Below, in pieces: positions 19,376-31,074 of a DNA stretch of 64,000 nt. The position numbers and the translations under genes were made by a program. The DNA comes from Anastrepha obliqua (Eukaryota > Arthropoda > Insecta > Diptera > Tephritidae). Each line of letters starts with the position of its first letter. The first letter of the stretch is position 1. The stretch covers positions 25,133,792 through 25,197,791 of the forward strand of contig NC_072892.1 of the NCBI RefSeq assembly GCF_027943255.1. The letters are read 5' to 3'. Under the pieces are notes generated by a model, which made no database searches, was not told the DNA's origin, and worked only from the letters and a program-made list of their open reading frames with translations.

Positions 19376-20357
19376 CTACCGTAGTACGACTACAAGGATA
19401 ATATAGTATATCAGATTTGTTCGTTAGGTATGGTGAAAAGACAATTTTGAGGGGAACTTTGGATCCTACGTCATTCGTTTTGTGTCTCACTAAGCTCAAG
19501 CTAAATTTTGTGAGCACTTAAAATTTATGTAAGATAATCTTATCTGGTAAAGCGAATGTTTAGAGGCCTTAAAGTCGAAACGATTTTAACCTATTCTCAA
19601 ACTTCAAATGGGTAAGAACCTCACCTTTCTGGATATGAAGGTTGAGGCTATGAAATAATGTGCCCAGTGGGCCACTTTTGGCAAGTAGAACAGTCGTTGT
19701 GGGATGAATCGAACGTAATGTTACGGTGCCTAAATTTCACTAAGCTAAAACTGAATTTTGTGAAACGTATGACGTAGGCATATCTCTCAAATTCGCTCAG
19801 AGCCGAATAATGGTCTGCTAGGTAATACACCTCTAAAAATAGTTTCACCATAGTGAACTATGGACTGAGATGCATGGAAAAAACTTGTGGAGAAAGCTAA
19901 GGCTCACACCAAGCTGTAGTGCTATGCGTGATGAAGATTACTCAGTTGAGTGACTCTGATTTATCAAGTGAAACACATAACTTTGCGTGATTTCGAAAAT
20001 TTGCTAAAATGCTAATGATACTTCACCTCAGTTCAGAGTTTCTCTCAGGGTACTCAACATAAATTCGCACTGTACCGAACTGTTATGTTTTTCAGCGATA
20101 CAAAATAATTTGGTAATTCATGCTGAACGCTGTTAAGCAAAATAAAAACAATTTAATTGCTCATTTATTAAAAGAGCTAACAAAGGATGACAAATATTTA
20201 TGCGACAACATTGGCAATCGCAATTATGGTAATATTAAATAACTTCAATGTGAGCAATTAAAAATAAATTATTGAATAATCAAAACAATACGAATTTTGG
20301 CTTTTTGTAAATTTCTTTTTAATTTTGCATATTCAATACAAATTTTACTTCGGCTAC
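19376..20357. other. No gene recognised; weak internal duplication
   Basis: AT-rich. A motif of about 30 bases (CACTAAGCT..AA..TGAATTTTGTGA) occurs at 19484-19515 and again at 19738-19765, hinting at an old tandem repeat or long terminal repeat remnant. No coding pattern was recognised. Confidence 0.45.
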
Positions 20358-20359
20358 TA

Positions 20360-21662
20360 CAAGTTGAAGTCCAAAATAAATAAGACTGCGTTAAAATAGA
20401 AACGGCAGGAGTTTTGTTCTAATAACTTCGAGTTTATTTATTCAAAATGGTCCCCTATGGCCTCGATACACTGTTTCGCGAGACCTAAAAGCTTTTCGAA
20501 AGAGTGTTTCAGGTCCTTCGGGATGTCGGTACAAGCCTTTTGGATGGCCTCTACGGACACAAAACGTTTTCCTTTCATGGCCAAATGTAATTTTCCGAAT
20601 AGGTAGAAGTCACAGGGAGCCATATCAGGCGAATACGGTAAGTGATTGATGGTTAAAATGCGATTTCTAGTCAAAAAATCAGTCACCAGAGTGGATCGAT
20701 GAGTTGGTGCATTATCTTACAATAAGCGCCAGCTTCCTCCTTCGCGGTATTCAGGGCGAATACGACAAATGCGAAGCAGCAAACGCTTCAAAACGTCAAG
20801 ATGGAAAATTGAATTGACGGTTTGGCTCGTTGGCACGAACTCCTTGTGGGCAATTTACTTGGAATCGTAAAACCAAATGAGCATCGATTTGATTTTTAAC
20901 TGCTCCAAACGCGATTTTTTAGGTGGTGGCTCGTCTTGGGTCTTCCATTCGGCTCTCTGACGCTCAGTTTAAGGTTCATGTTGAAAGCACCACGTTTTAT
21001 CACCAGTTACAAGGTTGTAAAGCAAGTTCTCGTCTTTTCTCGCCTCTTTAATGAGGCCTTTCGAATGTTGAATTCTGAGCAATTTTTGATCCTCAGTTAA
21101 CTTGTGTGGAATGAAACGTGCACAGACCTTTCGTAAACCCAAACGATCAGTTAAAATGCGATAAATCGATGTTTTGGAGATATTCAACTCCGGTTTTATG
21201 AATTTCAACGATGATTTCGGTTCATTTCTGATAAATTTACGAACAATTTCGATGAAGTTGTTGGTGATTACTGATGTTGGGCGGCCCGTATGTTCATTGT
21301 CATTTATGCCCTCACAACTATCTCTGACACATGAAACCAATCATGAACTCTGGCACGAGATGGATTCCCGATTCCATCGTCATAAACACTTTTCATCTAT
21401 TCAAATGTTTCTGTAAACGTTCTACCGATTTAAAAAAAAAACTTGATATTAACTCTTTTTTCGAAACTCGTTTTTGTACCGATGACACAAACATACTGAC
21501 ACTTTAGTCGCAATAACTTCGCTTCCACTGAACCGAATGTCACCAAGACTTCACTGGAAGTCAGCTAGGGATGTTACTTCCATCACGCTAACTCATTAAA
21601 AGGATGGCGCCATCAAAAACATTTTTATGACGCCAGTCTTGTTTGTTTTGGACTTCACCTTG
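20360..21662 (-). mobile_element. DD34D mariner, about 1.3 kb
   Basis: Left end CAAGTTGAAGTCCAAAATAA and right end ...TTTTGGACTTCACCTTG are inverted repeats beside TA (20358-20359 and 21663-21664). Length 1303 bp, typical for mariner. The transposase is read on the minus strand. Confidence 0.85.
20438..21369 (-). pseudogene. Mariner transposase, degraded
   Basis: In translation order it reads NEHTGRPTSVITNNFIEIVR, LRKVCARFIPHKLTEDQK and LYNLVTGDKTWCFQHEP (first Asp). A degraded middle is followed by DNAPTHRST (second Asp), TDFLTRNRILTINHLPYSPD and MAPCDFYLFGKL (third Asp), ending DHFE at 20438. Thirty-four residues separate the last two Asp. A stop replaces the residue before DNAP and several frameshifts occur between 20690 and 20970. 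This family differs from the mariners at 13958 and 22473. Confidence 0.75.
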
Positions 21663-21664
21663 TA

Positions 21665-22470
21665 TGTTTTTATAAAATATAAATAATTCAAATGAATAGA
21701 AAAAAACAATCAAAATATCTAGGTGGTATAATTTTTTCGCGGGCCTTATATGTATGTAAGTTAATTTCGAGCAGAAATGCCATTTAATTTCCTCTTCGTA
21801 ATTGCGTTTGGCACATACATTTTATAAATAGTTAAAATTTTTCTCCATTTGCTTTTAAATGCATACTGTCTGAACGTTTTATTGTATGACGAAAACCCAA
21901 AAGAAAACATGAAGATTTTTCAACACACATTCCCCTAAATATGTCATTCGTCGTACACCTTCAGCGTGCAATATGCCATGTGGCATGCAACAAGCACTAA
22001 TAGGACACCTTCATTTATCTTTCGGAGCGCAAACATTTGTTGTCGTAGTTGTTAGACTGTTCTAGTAAAAGCATTCATCTATTTTTTCATATTTACTACG
22101 GAATTTAGCCCATCAGCAGCATTTGTGTCCATGTGTACTTACATATACAAAAGTAAATATCCGTTTCTAGCGGAGCAGTAATAAATTTTTGTGGACAAGT
22201 CCAATTATTTGCAAACAGCGATTCATCAAATTTCCAACACACGTCGAGCGTGTAATATTGCAATCTGCTGAATGAATTTCATGCCCTAACTAGCAATTGA
22301 TTACTTCACGATTATTGCAGAGAATCACATAGGCCTACCCCAGCAGAAGAGTGCCATCTGGCAGACGTTGCCTCGGTTATTATAATGGAAAACCATACTT
22401 TTGTTGAGTTTGTCAATTCTTTAGTTTTGCTCGCAAATTACAATAAAGAGAAATATATATACATATGTAC
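21665..22470. other. No gene recognised
   Basis: AT-rich spacer between two mariners, with no coding pattern and no clear repeats. Confidence 0.5.
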
Positions 22471-22472
22471 TA

Positions 22473-23722
22473 CTGTGGGCAAAAAGTAAGGTGAATTTAT
22501 TTGTCAAACTTCGCGGGATTAAAATTTCGCTCTAGCTATTTTTTTCATGAGTTGGCAGCACTGTTAATAACATCTGGGCCAACTTTCATGTGAATGTCAT
22601 TATCAGTAATAAATTTACGCTTGTGTTTACCAAACGACCAAGAGTGCATTTTTCGATTTTTACAATGTCTGATTTGATTGAGCAGAGAAGTGTCATCATA
22701 TTTTGTTTGCGGAATGAAATTTCGGCTGCGGAAACGTTTAGCATGTTGCAAAAGGCATTTGGTGATTTGACCATCAAAGAGGGTCGACAATGTGTTGATG
22801 ACTTGGAGCGCTCCGGACGACCATCGACGTCAACAACCAACACGCCAATAAAGTGAAGGAGTTAGTGCTCAAAAATCGTCGGTTGACTGTTAAAGACCTT
22901 ACTGATATGATCGGAATATCAGAAGGATCTGTGAAAACCATTTTGAAAGACCATTTGGGCCTACGAAAAGTCAAATCTCGTTTGGTACCAAAAACTCTCA
23001 ATTTCTTGGAAAAAAGTCGTCGTGTTGATGTGTGTGAAACAATGCTTTCAGACTATCAGGACAAGCTCAAATGCATCATTACGGGAGATAAGACTTGGAT
23101 TTATGCTTGCGACCCTGAAACAACCGACCAATCAAGCGAATATCGTGCTAAAGGCGAGGCCAGACCGAAAAGAGCACGTCAAAGTCGTTCAAAAATAAAG
23201 GTCATGATGACAGTTTTTTTCGATTTTCGTGGTGTGGTGCACTATGAATTCCTTCCACCTGGCCAAGCTGTTAATAAGGAATATTATTTGAGCGTTATGC
23301 GTCGTTTACGTGAAGCAATTCGTCTAAAAAGATCAGAATTATGGGCCAACAACTCTTGGTTTTTGCATCACGATAATGCACCGTCTCACACTGCACTCGT
23401 TCTTCGTGACCATTTCGCCAAAAATTCCACGCATATCGATCCGCAACCACCGTATTCGCCTGATTTGGCTCCGTGTGACTTCTGGCTATTCCCAAAACTC
23501 AAGAGACCACTCCGGGGAACGCGTTTCGAGTCGATTGAGGAGATAAAAGCTGAATCGAAGAAGGTGCTGATGGCTATACCGGAAATGGACTATTTGACAT
23601 GTTTCGGGGATTGGAAAAGTGTATTTCATCGAGGATTATTTTGAAGGGGATGAAATTGATTTACAAGAATAAATAAAGATTTTTCATTTTACAACCAAAT
23701 TCACTTTACTTTTTGCCCACAG
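22473..23722 (+). mobile_element. DD34D mariner with well-preserved catalytic region
   Basis: Ends CTGTGGGCAAAAAGTAAGGT and the inverse ...TTACTTTTTGCCCACAG lie beside TA (22471-22472 and 23723-23724); total 1250 bp. The transposase reads on the plus strand with only a few indels. Confidence 0.9.
22665..23692 (+). pseudogene. Mariner transposase; 263-residue open frame with DDD triad
   Basis: The N-terminus MSDLIEQRSVIIFCLRNEIS is followed by an internal loss of about 14 residues after LQKAFGD, then KEGRQCVDDLERSGRPSTST. A small deletion near 22845 shifts into the long open frame 22853-23644: IISEGS-type HTH 2 (MIGISEGSVKTILKDHLGLR), CIITGDKTWIYACDPE (first Asp), WFLHHDNAPSHTALV (second Asp) and SPDLAPCDFWLFPK (third Asp, 34 residues later). 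Near 23615 another deletion joins DWK to a different frame that would end YFEGDEIDLQE. Cys replaces the usual Tyr in IYAYDPE. Closest to functional among the mariners here. Confidence 0.85.
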
Positions 23723-23724
23723 TA

Positions 23725-24704
23725 TGTAAAAAAATACACTTATGCCAACGATTTTTGCAATCCCCGAAATACTTATTACTTGACTTGTTAAGAGGTGTGG
23801 GATTATGAATTGAAACAAAAGATATGCCTGTTAGGCAAATGAGCGATTTTTAATCGGTAGATAGTTTTACGCATTGATAATAGTGAGTCGGAGTGATTGT
23901 AACTCGTGTGCATTTAGATAGAATGAAATTTGGCACTTCCAATTTGTATATAATAATAATCCATTCTTTTCGAAGGTAGCTTTAGTAAATATTGCCAAGT
24001 TAAACTATTCTTACAACTAAATTTACAAATATGGGCTTAAAAGCTAATAGTGAGAACCTAAATGTAAATTGTTGTTGTTATGTAACGAAGAGAAAGAGAT
24101 TAGTTTAGATAATGTTATTAAAGAAAAGATAAGAAGAGAGATATGAGAATATAAATAGGAGAGGTAAGGAGAGAAAGAGTAAGGAAATGTGTGTTGTTGG
24201 AAGTGGGAGCATGGGCATTGGACTATATGGAACCAATGCAGAAGTAAAATATTGAGCGGACTTCGCTGCTAAAGGTACGATTCAAGAGTACAAGAAAACA
24301 CAAAGTAATTGGTTTTTTATTTTTATATTTATTGCTAAAGTTACTAAAGCTTACCTCACTCCTTCAAATACAAATTCAAACTACTATAAAACTAAGGTAA
24401 AGCCTGAGAAACTTGTAACATAAAAAGCGAAAAGTATGTAAATTATAAAAACGGATCATTGTGTGCACAATTATATAGTGAGAGAACCGATCAAAGAGAG
24501 AAATATATTAGAGCGAAAAGAGGATTACATGACTCAAGGCGAATCTCTTCAAGGTGATAGCAGTAGTATTTCGAAGGCGAATCGGTTGAATAAAGAAAAC
24601 CACTAACGGACATAAACGAAAACGCAAAAAAAAGGCATCGAGTAACTCGTTTAAATTGTTCGTAGTATTATTATTAATGAAACTTTGCTCTGATTTATTA
24701 TTTA
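23725..24704. other. No gene recognised
   Basis: AT- and purine-rich (GAGAGA-type) stretch. A TATA-like ATATAAATAGG at 24156 with GA-rich surroundings could be an LTR or host promoter, but no pair of repeats or coding region supports either. Confidence 0.45.
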
Positions 24705-25260
24705 CTAGTTTTAACTCGCGGCCCCGCTCGCGTAGGAGTAGTTTTGAGGGATTTAGGATATGTATATAAAAGAATTACAAATAAATAATTTTATAGAAAA
24801 TAATTTTTTATTAATAACCATAATATTACAATACCCGGCATCCGTTGCTATGCCTCGTTGAATAAAATTAAAACAACCAATCAGAAAAATATCAAGCAAA
24901 ATTATTTTTATTAGTTTTCTATCTAAAACCGTTTTTGAACTCTGCATTTGGGTCATAGTTGAACAGCTTATGCGGATTATGAAGTCTAGAGTGTGCTATA
25001 AATAGTGGGAAATAGAAAAAACTAAGATTTTTTAGATCAAATTTAGGCAAATATTCGATTATTAGTGACGAATGAGAGTGGTGGCGCGGCCTGGGGGCTG
25101 TGAGAAGGAAGTTCCATCATAAAAACATGCCTATAACCTTCATTGAGTGAAAATATGAATGTATAAAAATTTTTACGTCATTTGGTGTTGTCGTTTCGTA
25201 GTGATGCGCGGACAACGTACAAACATTCACCTTTATAGTATAGGTTCGTGTGCTATGAGA
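24705..25260 (-). mobile_element. Probable non-autonomous Helitron, 3' end
   Basis: Read on the minus strand, the element ends with a GC-rich hairpin, CGCGAGCGGGGCCGCGAG, then TTAAAA and CTAG, followed by T. That is the Helitron 3' signature of a hairpin a few bases before CTRR at an A/T target. Upstream minus-strand sequence (CAACGGATGCCGGGTATTG and a stretch near 25200 starting ACTATAAAGGTGAATG) has the look of insect Helitron DNA. I could not place the 5' TC end; 25260 is an estimate. No Rep or helicase coding. Confidence 0.45.
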
Positions 25261-25758
25261 GAGGAGTAAAGTTGGAGCTTGTGATTGGCAACGATGGAGG
25301 ATATGGAACAGCGTCCGGCAACCAATGCTTCCTTTACACCACAGGTAATAATATCTGAAAGTCTACGGTAATCCCACCATAACTTCCCGTTTTCCGTCCA
25401 ACAAGTTTTGCTCTGCATCAAACATGAGAGTACTTGAAAAATATTATCCATTCTTCCTTTCATTCTTTTCGCGCATATTAAGTATTTATCCAAAATAATA
25501 TTTCCACTTATTTTTGTTTGTTTAGATTTAATTTAAATGTCCGGAACACCTTTATGCCACCTTGCATATAACAACGTAAACAGTGAAATATGTGAACAAA
25601 GTACAGATTTTTGACGTAAGTGCTCAAAGTGAATTTATCAGCGGTTCTACTGATATCACCTTATAAAGAAAAACTTTTTTAGCTTTTATTTTACTAAATT
25701 CTGTATATAACAGTTTTAAATTTTGCCATATTTATTTGTGAACTCAGCTATTATGTTT
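25261..25758. other. No gene recognised
   Basis: A minus-strand frame (25233-25493) reads without stops, but its content resembles no known protein and overlaps the putative Helitron edge. The remainder is AT-rich spacer. Confidence 0.4.
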
Positions 25759-26023
25759 ATATCGATGGTTTTCGAGAAAAGCGACACAACTCAAAATTAA
25801 GTCAAATTCGGAGTTTTGCCGTTAAAAGCAAAAATCAACTCCAGAGTTTATATATTTTTATCTGGAAAAGCGTCATAAGCGAATCTTGAAGCAATTCTGA
25901 GAAATGGCGTTAGTATCGTTTTTGTCAGGTGATCGAATTGGCGCGTCAATTATCTAGAAAACTGACCCACCTCAGTATTTTGTATTTTTGAATTATGTCA
26001 CTTTTCTCGAAAACCATCGATAT
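25759..26023. mobile_element. MITE-like element with about 38-bp terminal inverted repeats
   Basis: ATATCGATGGTTTTCGAGAA at the left edge is mirrored by TTCTCGAAAACCATCGATAT at the right; about 35 of 38 bases pair. The 265-bp length and lack of coding fit a non-autonomous DNA transposon. I see no convincing target duplication, so the superfamily is undetermined. Confidence 0.65.
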
Positions 26024-26090
26024 TTACTTATGTAAAGAAATTAAAATTGTCAGAGGGGACTAACCGCTCGCGCATATTATAAAGCTTTAA

Positions 26091-28711
26091 CACATTGACT
26101 GCCAAGGCACTTTCAGCAAATAAGATGCTCTGGGGCCACAGCATTTTTTTTTTTTAATCTCATCAGAGACGTCAAAATTGGAATTTAGGGTAGTGCTGGT
26201 AATATTTTCTGCTTAGAAACAGGCAGTTTTTAACTAATTAGTATGTCACACACATATGTTCGACGTGGCGCCTACCGACTTTTTTTAACTCAGGGCCATG
26301 GCGGACATATATGCACGACAAAAACATTGGCTAAACATCAAAATACATCGTCGTCATACAAGCTCTACTTCGTTTTGCAAAAACAAAACAATTGGGAGTA
26401 TGTTGTTTTTGCAAACAAACACCAAACAACGTTATATGACGACAATGTATTTTGATGTTTGAATCCGTTATTTTTGCAAACAGAAACAAATCAAAGCTTA
26501 TTACATGCTCAGTAAACAAGAAGACTTGATTGCGTTATATTGGTTGATAATATTTGTGTTACGGAATGTCGAAAAGAAAATTTTTATCAGATACTGAGTT
26601 AGAAAAAATACTCGCAATTCCAGAAAGTGAAGAAGATGAAGATTATAGCTCTGATGACTCTGTAAAGGATCCTATGTATAATCCTACTGCATACTCTTCG
26701 GAAAGTGAAGAAGATGAGGAAGTCATAAATAATATAGAAGAAGTTCTTGAAAGCCTAGCACTAGAAGAGAATAGGGAAGAAAGCGGTGAAGAACAAGAAA
26801 ATCGGGTCGCAGGTGAACCCCAAATTATAAATGCTGTCTGGTCTGAATACGAAGGTCGTCATAAAACATTTACTTTTTCGGGAAAATCAGGCCTACAAGT
26901 AGATGTCCCACAAAGTGTCACCCCATTTGATGTTTTTCGTTTGTTTATTGACAATGAAATAATCAACCTCATCGTATTAGAAACAAATAGATACGCTGAG
27001 CAACAACTGATTGCAAAAGAATTGAAACGCGAAAGACGAATGAAAAAATGAACTCCAACTAATAGCGATGAAATGAAAAAGTTCGTGGGACTTGTATTAT
27101 GGATGGGTCTTGTTCAATGTGGTAGTATTCCATCATACTGGTCTACAAGTGAAATTTATAAGAACAATGTAGCGCCCAAGGTAATGCCACGGAACCGTTT
27201 TGAGTTAATACTAGCAAATATACACTTCGCCAACAATGAAACCATTCCAAACGGGGATAGGACTGGAAAAGTTCAACCACTTATAGATATGTTGCAAAAA
27301 AAATACCAAGAAACTTTATACCCAGCTGAGGATTTTGTAATTGATGAGACTCTTGTGCCTCGGAGGGGTCGCTTAGTATTTCGACAGTATATTCCAAACC
27401 AAGCCCATAAGTATGGCGTAAAATTATTCAAGGTATATTCTACAGAAGGATATACATGGGCAAGTAAGATTTACTCAGGAAAGTCAGAGGTTTACGCAAG
27501 AAATCTTGGCCTGGGACGATCAGTTTGCGAAGAACTTTCGTAGGACTTACTAAATCAAGGTAGAACACTGTTGACAATTTCTATACAAGCTATGAGTTGG
27601 CACTTTCCTTTTTACGAAAAAATACACACGTTCGTTGTGGGTACACTAAGAGCAAACAAAAAATATATGCCCAAAGAAGTGTTTGATGGCAAATTGGAAA
27701 AAGGTCAGGTAATTCATAGAGAAGAGCAAAATGGAATTGTGGTACTGAAATGGCGCGATGCTCGTGATGTACCGATTCTGTCAACAAAACACAGTCCAAT
27801 AATGGTAAAAGAAGCTCAAGATAATGGCGAACAAGCATTAGCTTCTGACCTTGACCAACCATCAACCAGTAACACCTCTGGCTCAAAGCGTCGCTTGGCG
27901 AAGAAGAATACGAAAAAGCCAATAGCCATACTTGCTTACAACAAAGGAAAAGCAGGGATTGATTTATCAGACCAGAACTGTTCTTATGCTACTACTTTGA
28001 GGAAGGGCGTGAAGTGGTATCGCAAACTGGGTATAGAATATCTGCTTGAACTATCAGTAGTAAATGCTTTTGTAGTGTACGAGAAAGCTACGAAAAAAAA
28101 TAATGCACAAATACGATGGTTTAGAGAACAAATTACTTCATCACTTTTAAATTTGCAGAAGCCAGAATAACATATGAAGCCAAAATCAGGCAATATTCAT
28201 ATTTTAAAAATAAAACTAAGTGCAAGTAATACAAAATTACGTCGAACATGTACTTTATGTTATTCCAGAATAAAACAAATGGAAGGAAGGGAGATCGCCA
28301 GAAAGAAGGCTAAAAGAGTATACACGTATTGCCCGAATTGTCCCCAAGAGCCATTCATGTGCTTAGAATGTTTTGGGAATCACCACAAACAAGTTTAATG
28401 GGTTCATTTGTATAACTTCTTTGTAAAAGTAATATGTAAAAATATTTTTGTTACTGCAATAAAATGAATTTAATTTTTTTCTCAAAACCAATTTTTTCCA
28501 ATTGTTTTTTGAGCTGCGCCGAAGCCCCTATAACAGAAATTTCATGGGAAGCCATATATTTTATTATTGCAATAAAATTATATTTATCGTCAATCGTTGA
28601 TGTGTGACATGACGAGAGAGAATAATAGTCGTGTCAGACATATGTGTCCGACGTGGCGTAAACCGCATAGTACAGTGTCATACATATATGGCCGACGTGG
28701 CAGTCAATGTG
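26091..28711 (+). mobile_element. piggyBac-superfamily transposon, 2621 bp
   Basis: Perfect 14-bp inverted repeats CACATTGACTGCCA lie immediately inside TTAA on both sides (26087-26090 and 28712-28715), the piggyBac target site. Subterminal motifs of the form CATATG(..)CGACGTGGC recur near 26254, 28638 and 28690. A single transposase gene fills the middle. The terminal repeats differ from the classic CCCTAGAAAG ends, so this is a separate family. Confidence 0.92.
26566..28398 (+). pseudogene. piggyBac-like transposase, nearly intact
   Basis: The start ATG at 26566 opens MSKRKFLSDTELEKILAIPE and an acidic N-terminus (residues about 15-90). DDE_Tnp_1_7-type catalytic motifs follow: EDFVIDETLVPRRGRLVFRQ (first Asp), DNFYTSYELALS (second Asp, readable only in the +1 frame at about 27574-27610) and GKAGIDLSDQNCSYATTLRK (third Asp). 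The C-terminus has the Cys-rich zinc-binding domain (CTLCYSRI ... CPNCPQEPFMCLECF ... HHK). One reading frame spans the gene; it is broken by in-frame stops at 27049, 27541 and 28168 and by a compensating pair of one-base shifts around 27565-27635. Length about 610 residues, usual for the family. Confidence 0.9.
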
Positions 28712-28715
28712 TTAA

Positions 28716-30619
28716 AAATCAAAATGCTCACTTATTGTTTTTCGAACTAAAAAAATCGATATTCCAATAACTAAAAAATACAAACTTAGTACAGATGTTC
28801 TTTTACGGAAAGAATTTTCCAATTACTAAATGCCACCACAGCAAGCCCAACCACACAAGGCACTATACATACAATGATTGACATGATAGTGAATGGTTTA
28901 TATACTAATAAAATGTGCCAGCAACTACAACGACCTACCATTCACAACACAAACAATAAATATTGCTTTAGTTCAAAATATTATTAAATTTTTATTTCCG
29001 AATAACTGCAGCTAAGCCATGCAAGTTCGAAGCCGAGCATAAATATTTTCTTAAAAAAACATTTTACTTGATGCATTCAGCTTGCTGAGCAGCTTACAAT
29101 AAAGAAAGTATAATAAAATGACTACTCCGTAGATTACAATAAAAATAACCTCGCTCCTCCTTCTCACACAATCTCATTCGCTCAGTGGGGGAAATTTACG
29201 CACTTATGTATGCATTTATATCACCATACTGCAGATTGACATTTTTGTTATTAAAGCTACGAACCGCTCTCGTATTTACGATCGGCTTTTGAGTAGCTGT
29301 GCAAGTATGTGATGGAAAAAATTTATCAAGCCATATAACAGCGTTTTTTATTTTGTTTTTCATGTTTTTTTTTATTATACTTCACAGTTGGATAAGCGCC
29401 AATTTACCTCCTTTTACTATTATTTTTTTTTATATATTCTTTTATTATTTTATATTTTTATATCACTGCCAGCAGATTGCTTTCAAGCATGAATCAAGTT
29501 GCACTTAAAAAAATGTGATGATAACTTTTATTCACTTTTATTCACTTTAATCAATTTTCATCTTTTGATTGCGAAAAAGTGCGTATAGGAGCACTTATTG
29601 TGCTATAGAATTTATCAAAATTGAGGGTTGACCCTTTGGTATGCTGTTGGATTCAAAATTTTCCTACTAATTACAGATTTTTAGTCAGAATTGTCTTATA
29701 AACTGGCATTCTCAAAGCTCACTGCTTTCAATTGTTTCACCAAATTAGCCCATTTATTGATGCACTTACCTTGCAGTTGATGCTCTAATACTCACTGAAC
29801 AGAATAGCTTCTGAAAGTTGAACATACACATTTTCTGCTGTCAGTGATCGACTAACGCGAGTACCTTTAAAATTGTGACCTTAACGATTTTTTTAAATTA
29901 TTGTAAGTTCATTCTGTTCGCCACATTTAATTCTGCTTTTCGAATAAATAAACGTAATTCTCTCGCGCGCAATATTACATAATAATGCATTGCCAACGCA
30001 TTTTTCAATCGTTGCATGTTGCAAATTGCGAAAAGGAAAATACGCAACTACGCGTTACGTGGCGTTGGAGGCGTATGCTGGACGTAGCAGTGTAATTTTA
30101 ATTTTGCTAATTTTTGTACTTACCCATCATTATTTCTTGCAGAAGCGTGCCGTAGCACAAGTCCGTGACAGTTAATGGATTTTCGCTTCATTGACGATTT
30201 GCAAGGAGAAGGAAATTCTGTAATGAATGAAATCAATTGACATTCTTTGGCATCACGAATTTTTTAACATTTAAAGTTTTAAAAATTTCAAGTACGGTTG
30301 AAAGTTATGTGGTTTTTTTCTGAAATAGTTCCGTAAAAGTCCACATGGATTTTTTTTCATGTAAAAATCTTGGCAAAAGAGTGTATGAGTCCACTGAAGA
30401 GTCTTTGAAAATTCTTGTTGACGCCCATTTACCGGAAAATTCTTTTGCTCCAGCTTGTAATAATGCCACGAGTCGGTAGAAAGATTTTTTTTTCTTTGTC
30501 GGGACAGACTACCAAGACAGCACTTAGACACAATTAAGTCCATTGTATTGCACTTGGGTTCCCTTCTTCATTTTCTTTAAATATACTCGACTTCCGAAGA
30601 AATCTGAGAAAATCTTGTG
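28716..30619. other. No gene recognised
   Basis: AT-rich spacer. The open frames here (for example 29299-29508, and 30271-30543 on the minus strand) are low-complexity or unlike any family I know. TTTATTCACTT repeats at 29526-29550. Confidence 0.5.
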
Positions 30620-30935
30620 GTGTCAAGGAGCCAAGGTGGTCGCTTCTTGACACATCAGTGCCAAAGACTTCACGCCTGATTCGAGCGAAGACTGGGCAGA
30701 CGCACAGAAAAAGCCAAAGAAGTTAGCCTCTGAGCTCATTCTATCTAAAGAATCAGAGTTCTCGTTACCCGCGATACCAAGGTGCCCCGGGACACATGTT
30801 AGCATCAAGCTATTATATCTACCAACACAGTTCAGTCTGGATTTACAGAGCCATTTCAATGGTAGCCGAGCGGCTGTCTAATGCCATGAGCGCAGCTTGG
30901 CTGTCGCCTCGCCTTCAGGAGGGGTTATCTGGGGC
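30620..30935 (-). pseudogene. LINE RNase H fragment
   Basis: Minus strand reads SQAALMALDSRSATIEMAL (from SDSQAAL), then with a shift CVGRYNSLMLTCVPGHLGIA and GNENSDSLDRMSSEANFFG. The WVPGH motif has Trp changed to Cys, and the last Asp motif is kept as SDSLDR. About 100 codons of an RNase H domain remain. A new LINE in plus orientation starts about 140 bases to the right. Confidence 0.7.
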
Positions 30936-31074
30936 TTCCCTGATATCAATCATAGCTGCTAACAGCATCAACTGGGCAATCTAAAGTTTTTCCTTGTTCA
31001 GATCTCCAGTTATTAATGGTATCATGCCAGTGATGCTTCTGAGGACTAAAACTTTGGTGGTTCCTGCCCTTCAT

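Noticed and set aside
22586..22843. Minus-strand frames across the mariner at 22473
   Set aside because: Shadows of the plus-strand transposase.
24040..24340. Possible LTR with TATA-like ATATAAATAGG
   Set aside because: No second copy, no primer binding site or coding region; GA-rich DNA could give this by chance.
28716..30600. Several AT-rich open frames (for example 29299-29508)
   Set aside because: Low complexity (Phe/Ile/Leu from T runs) with no recognised motif.
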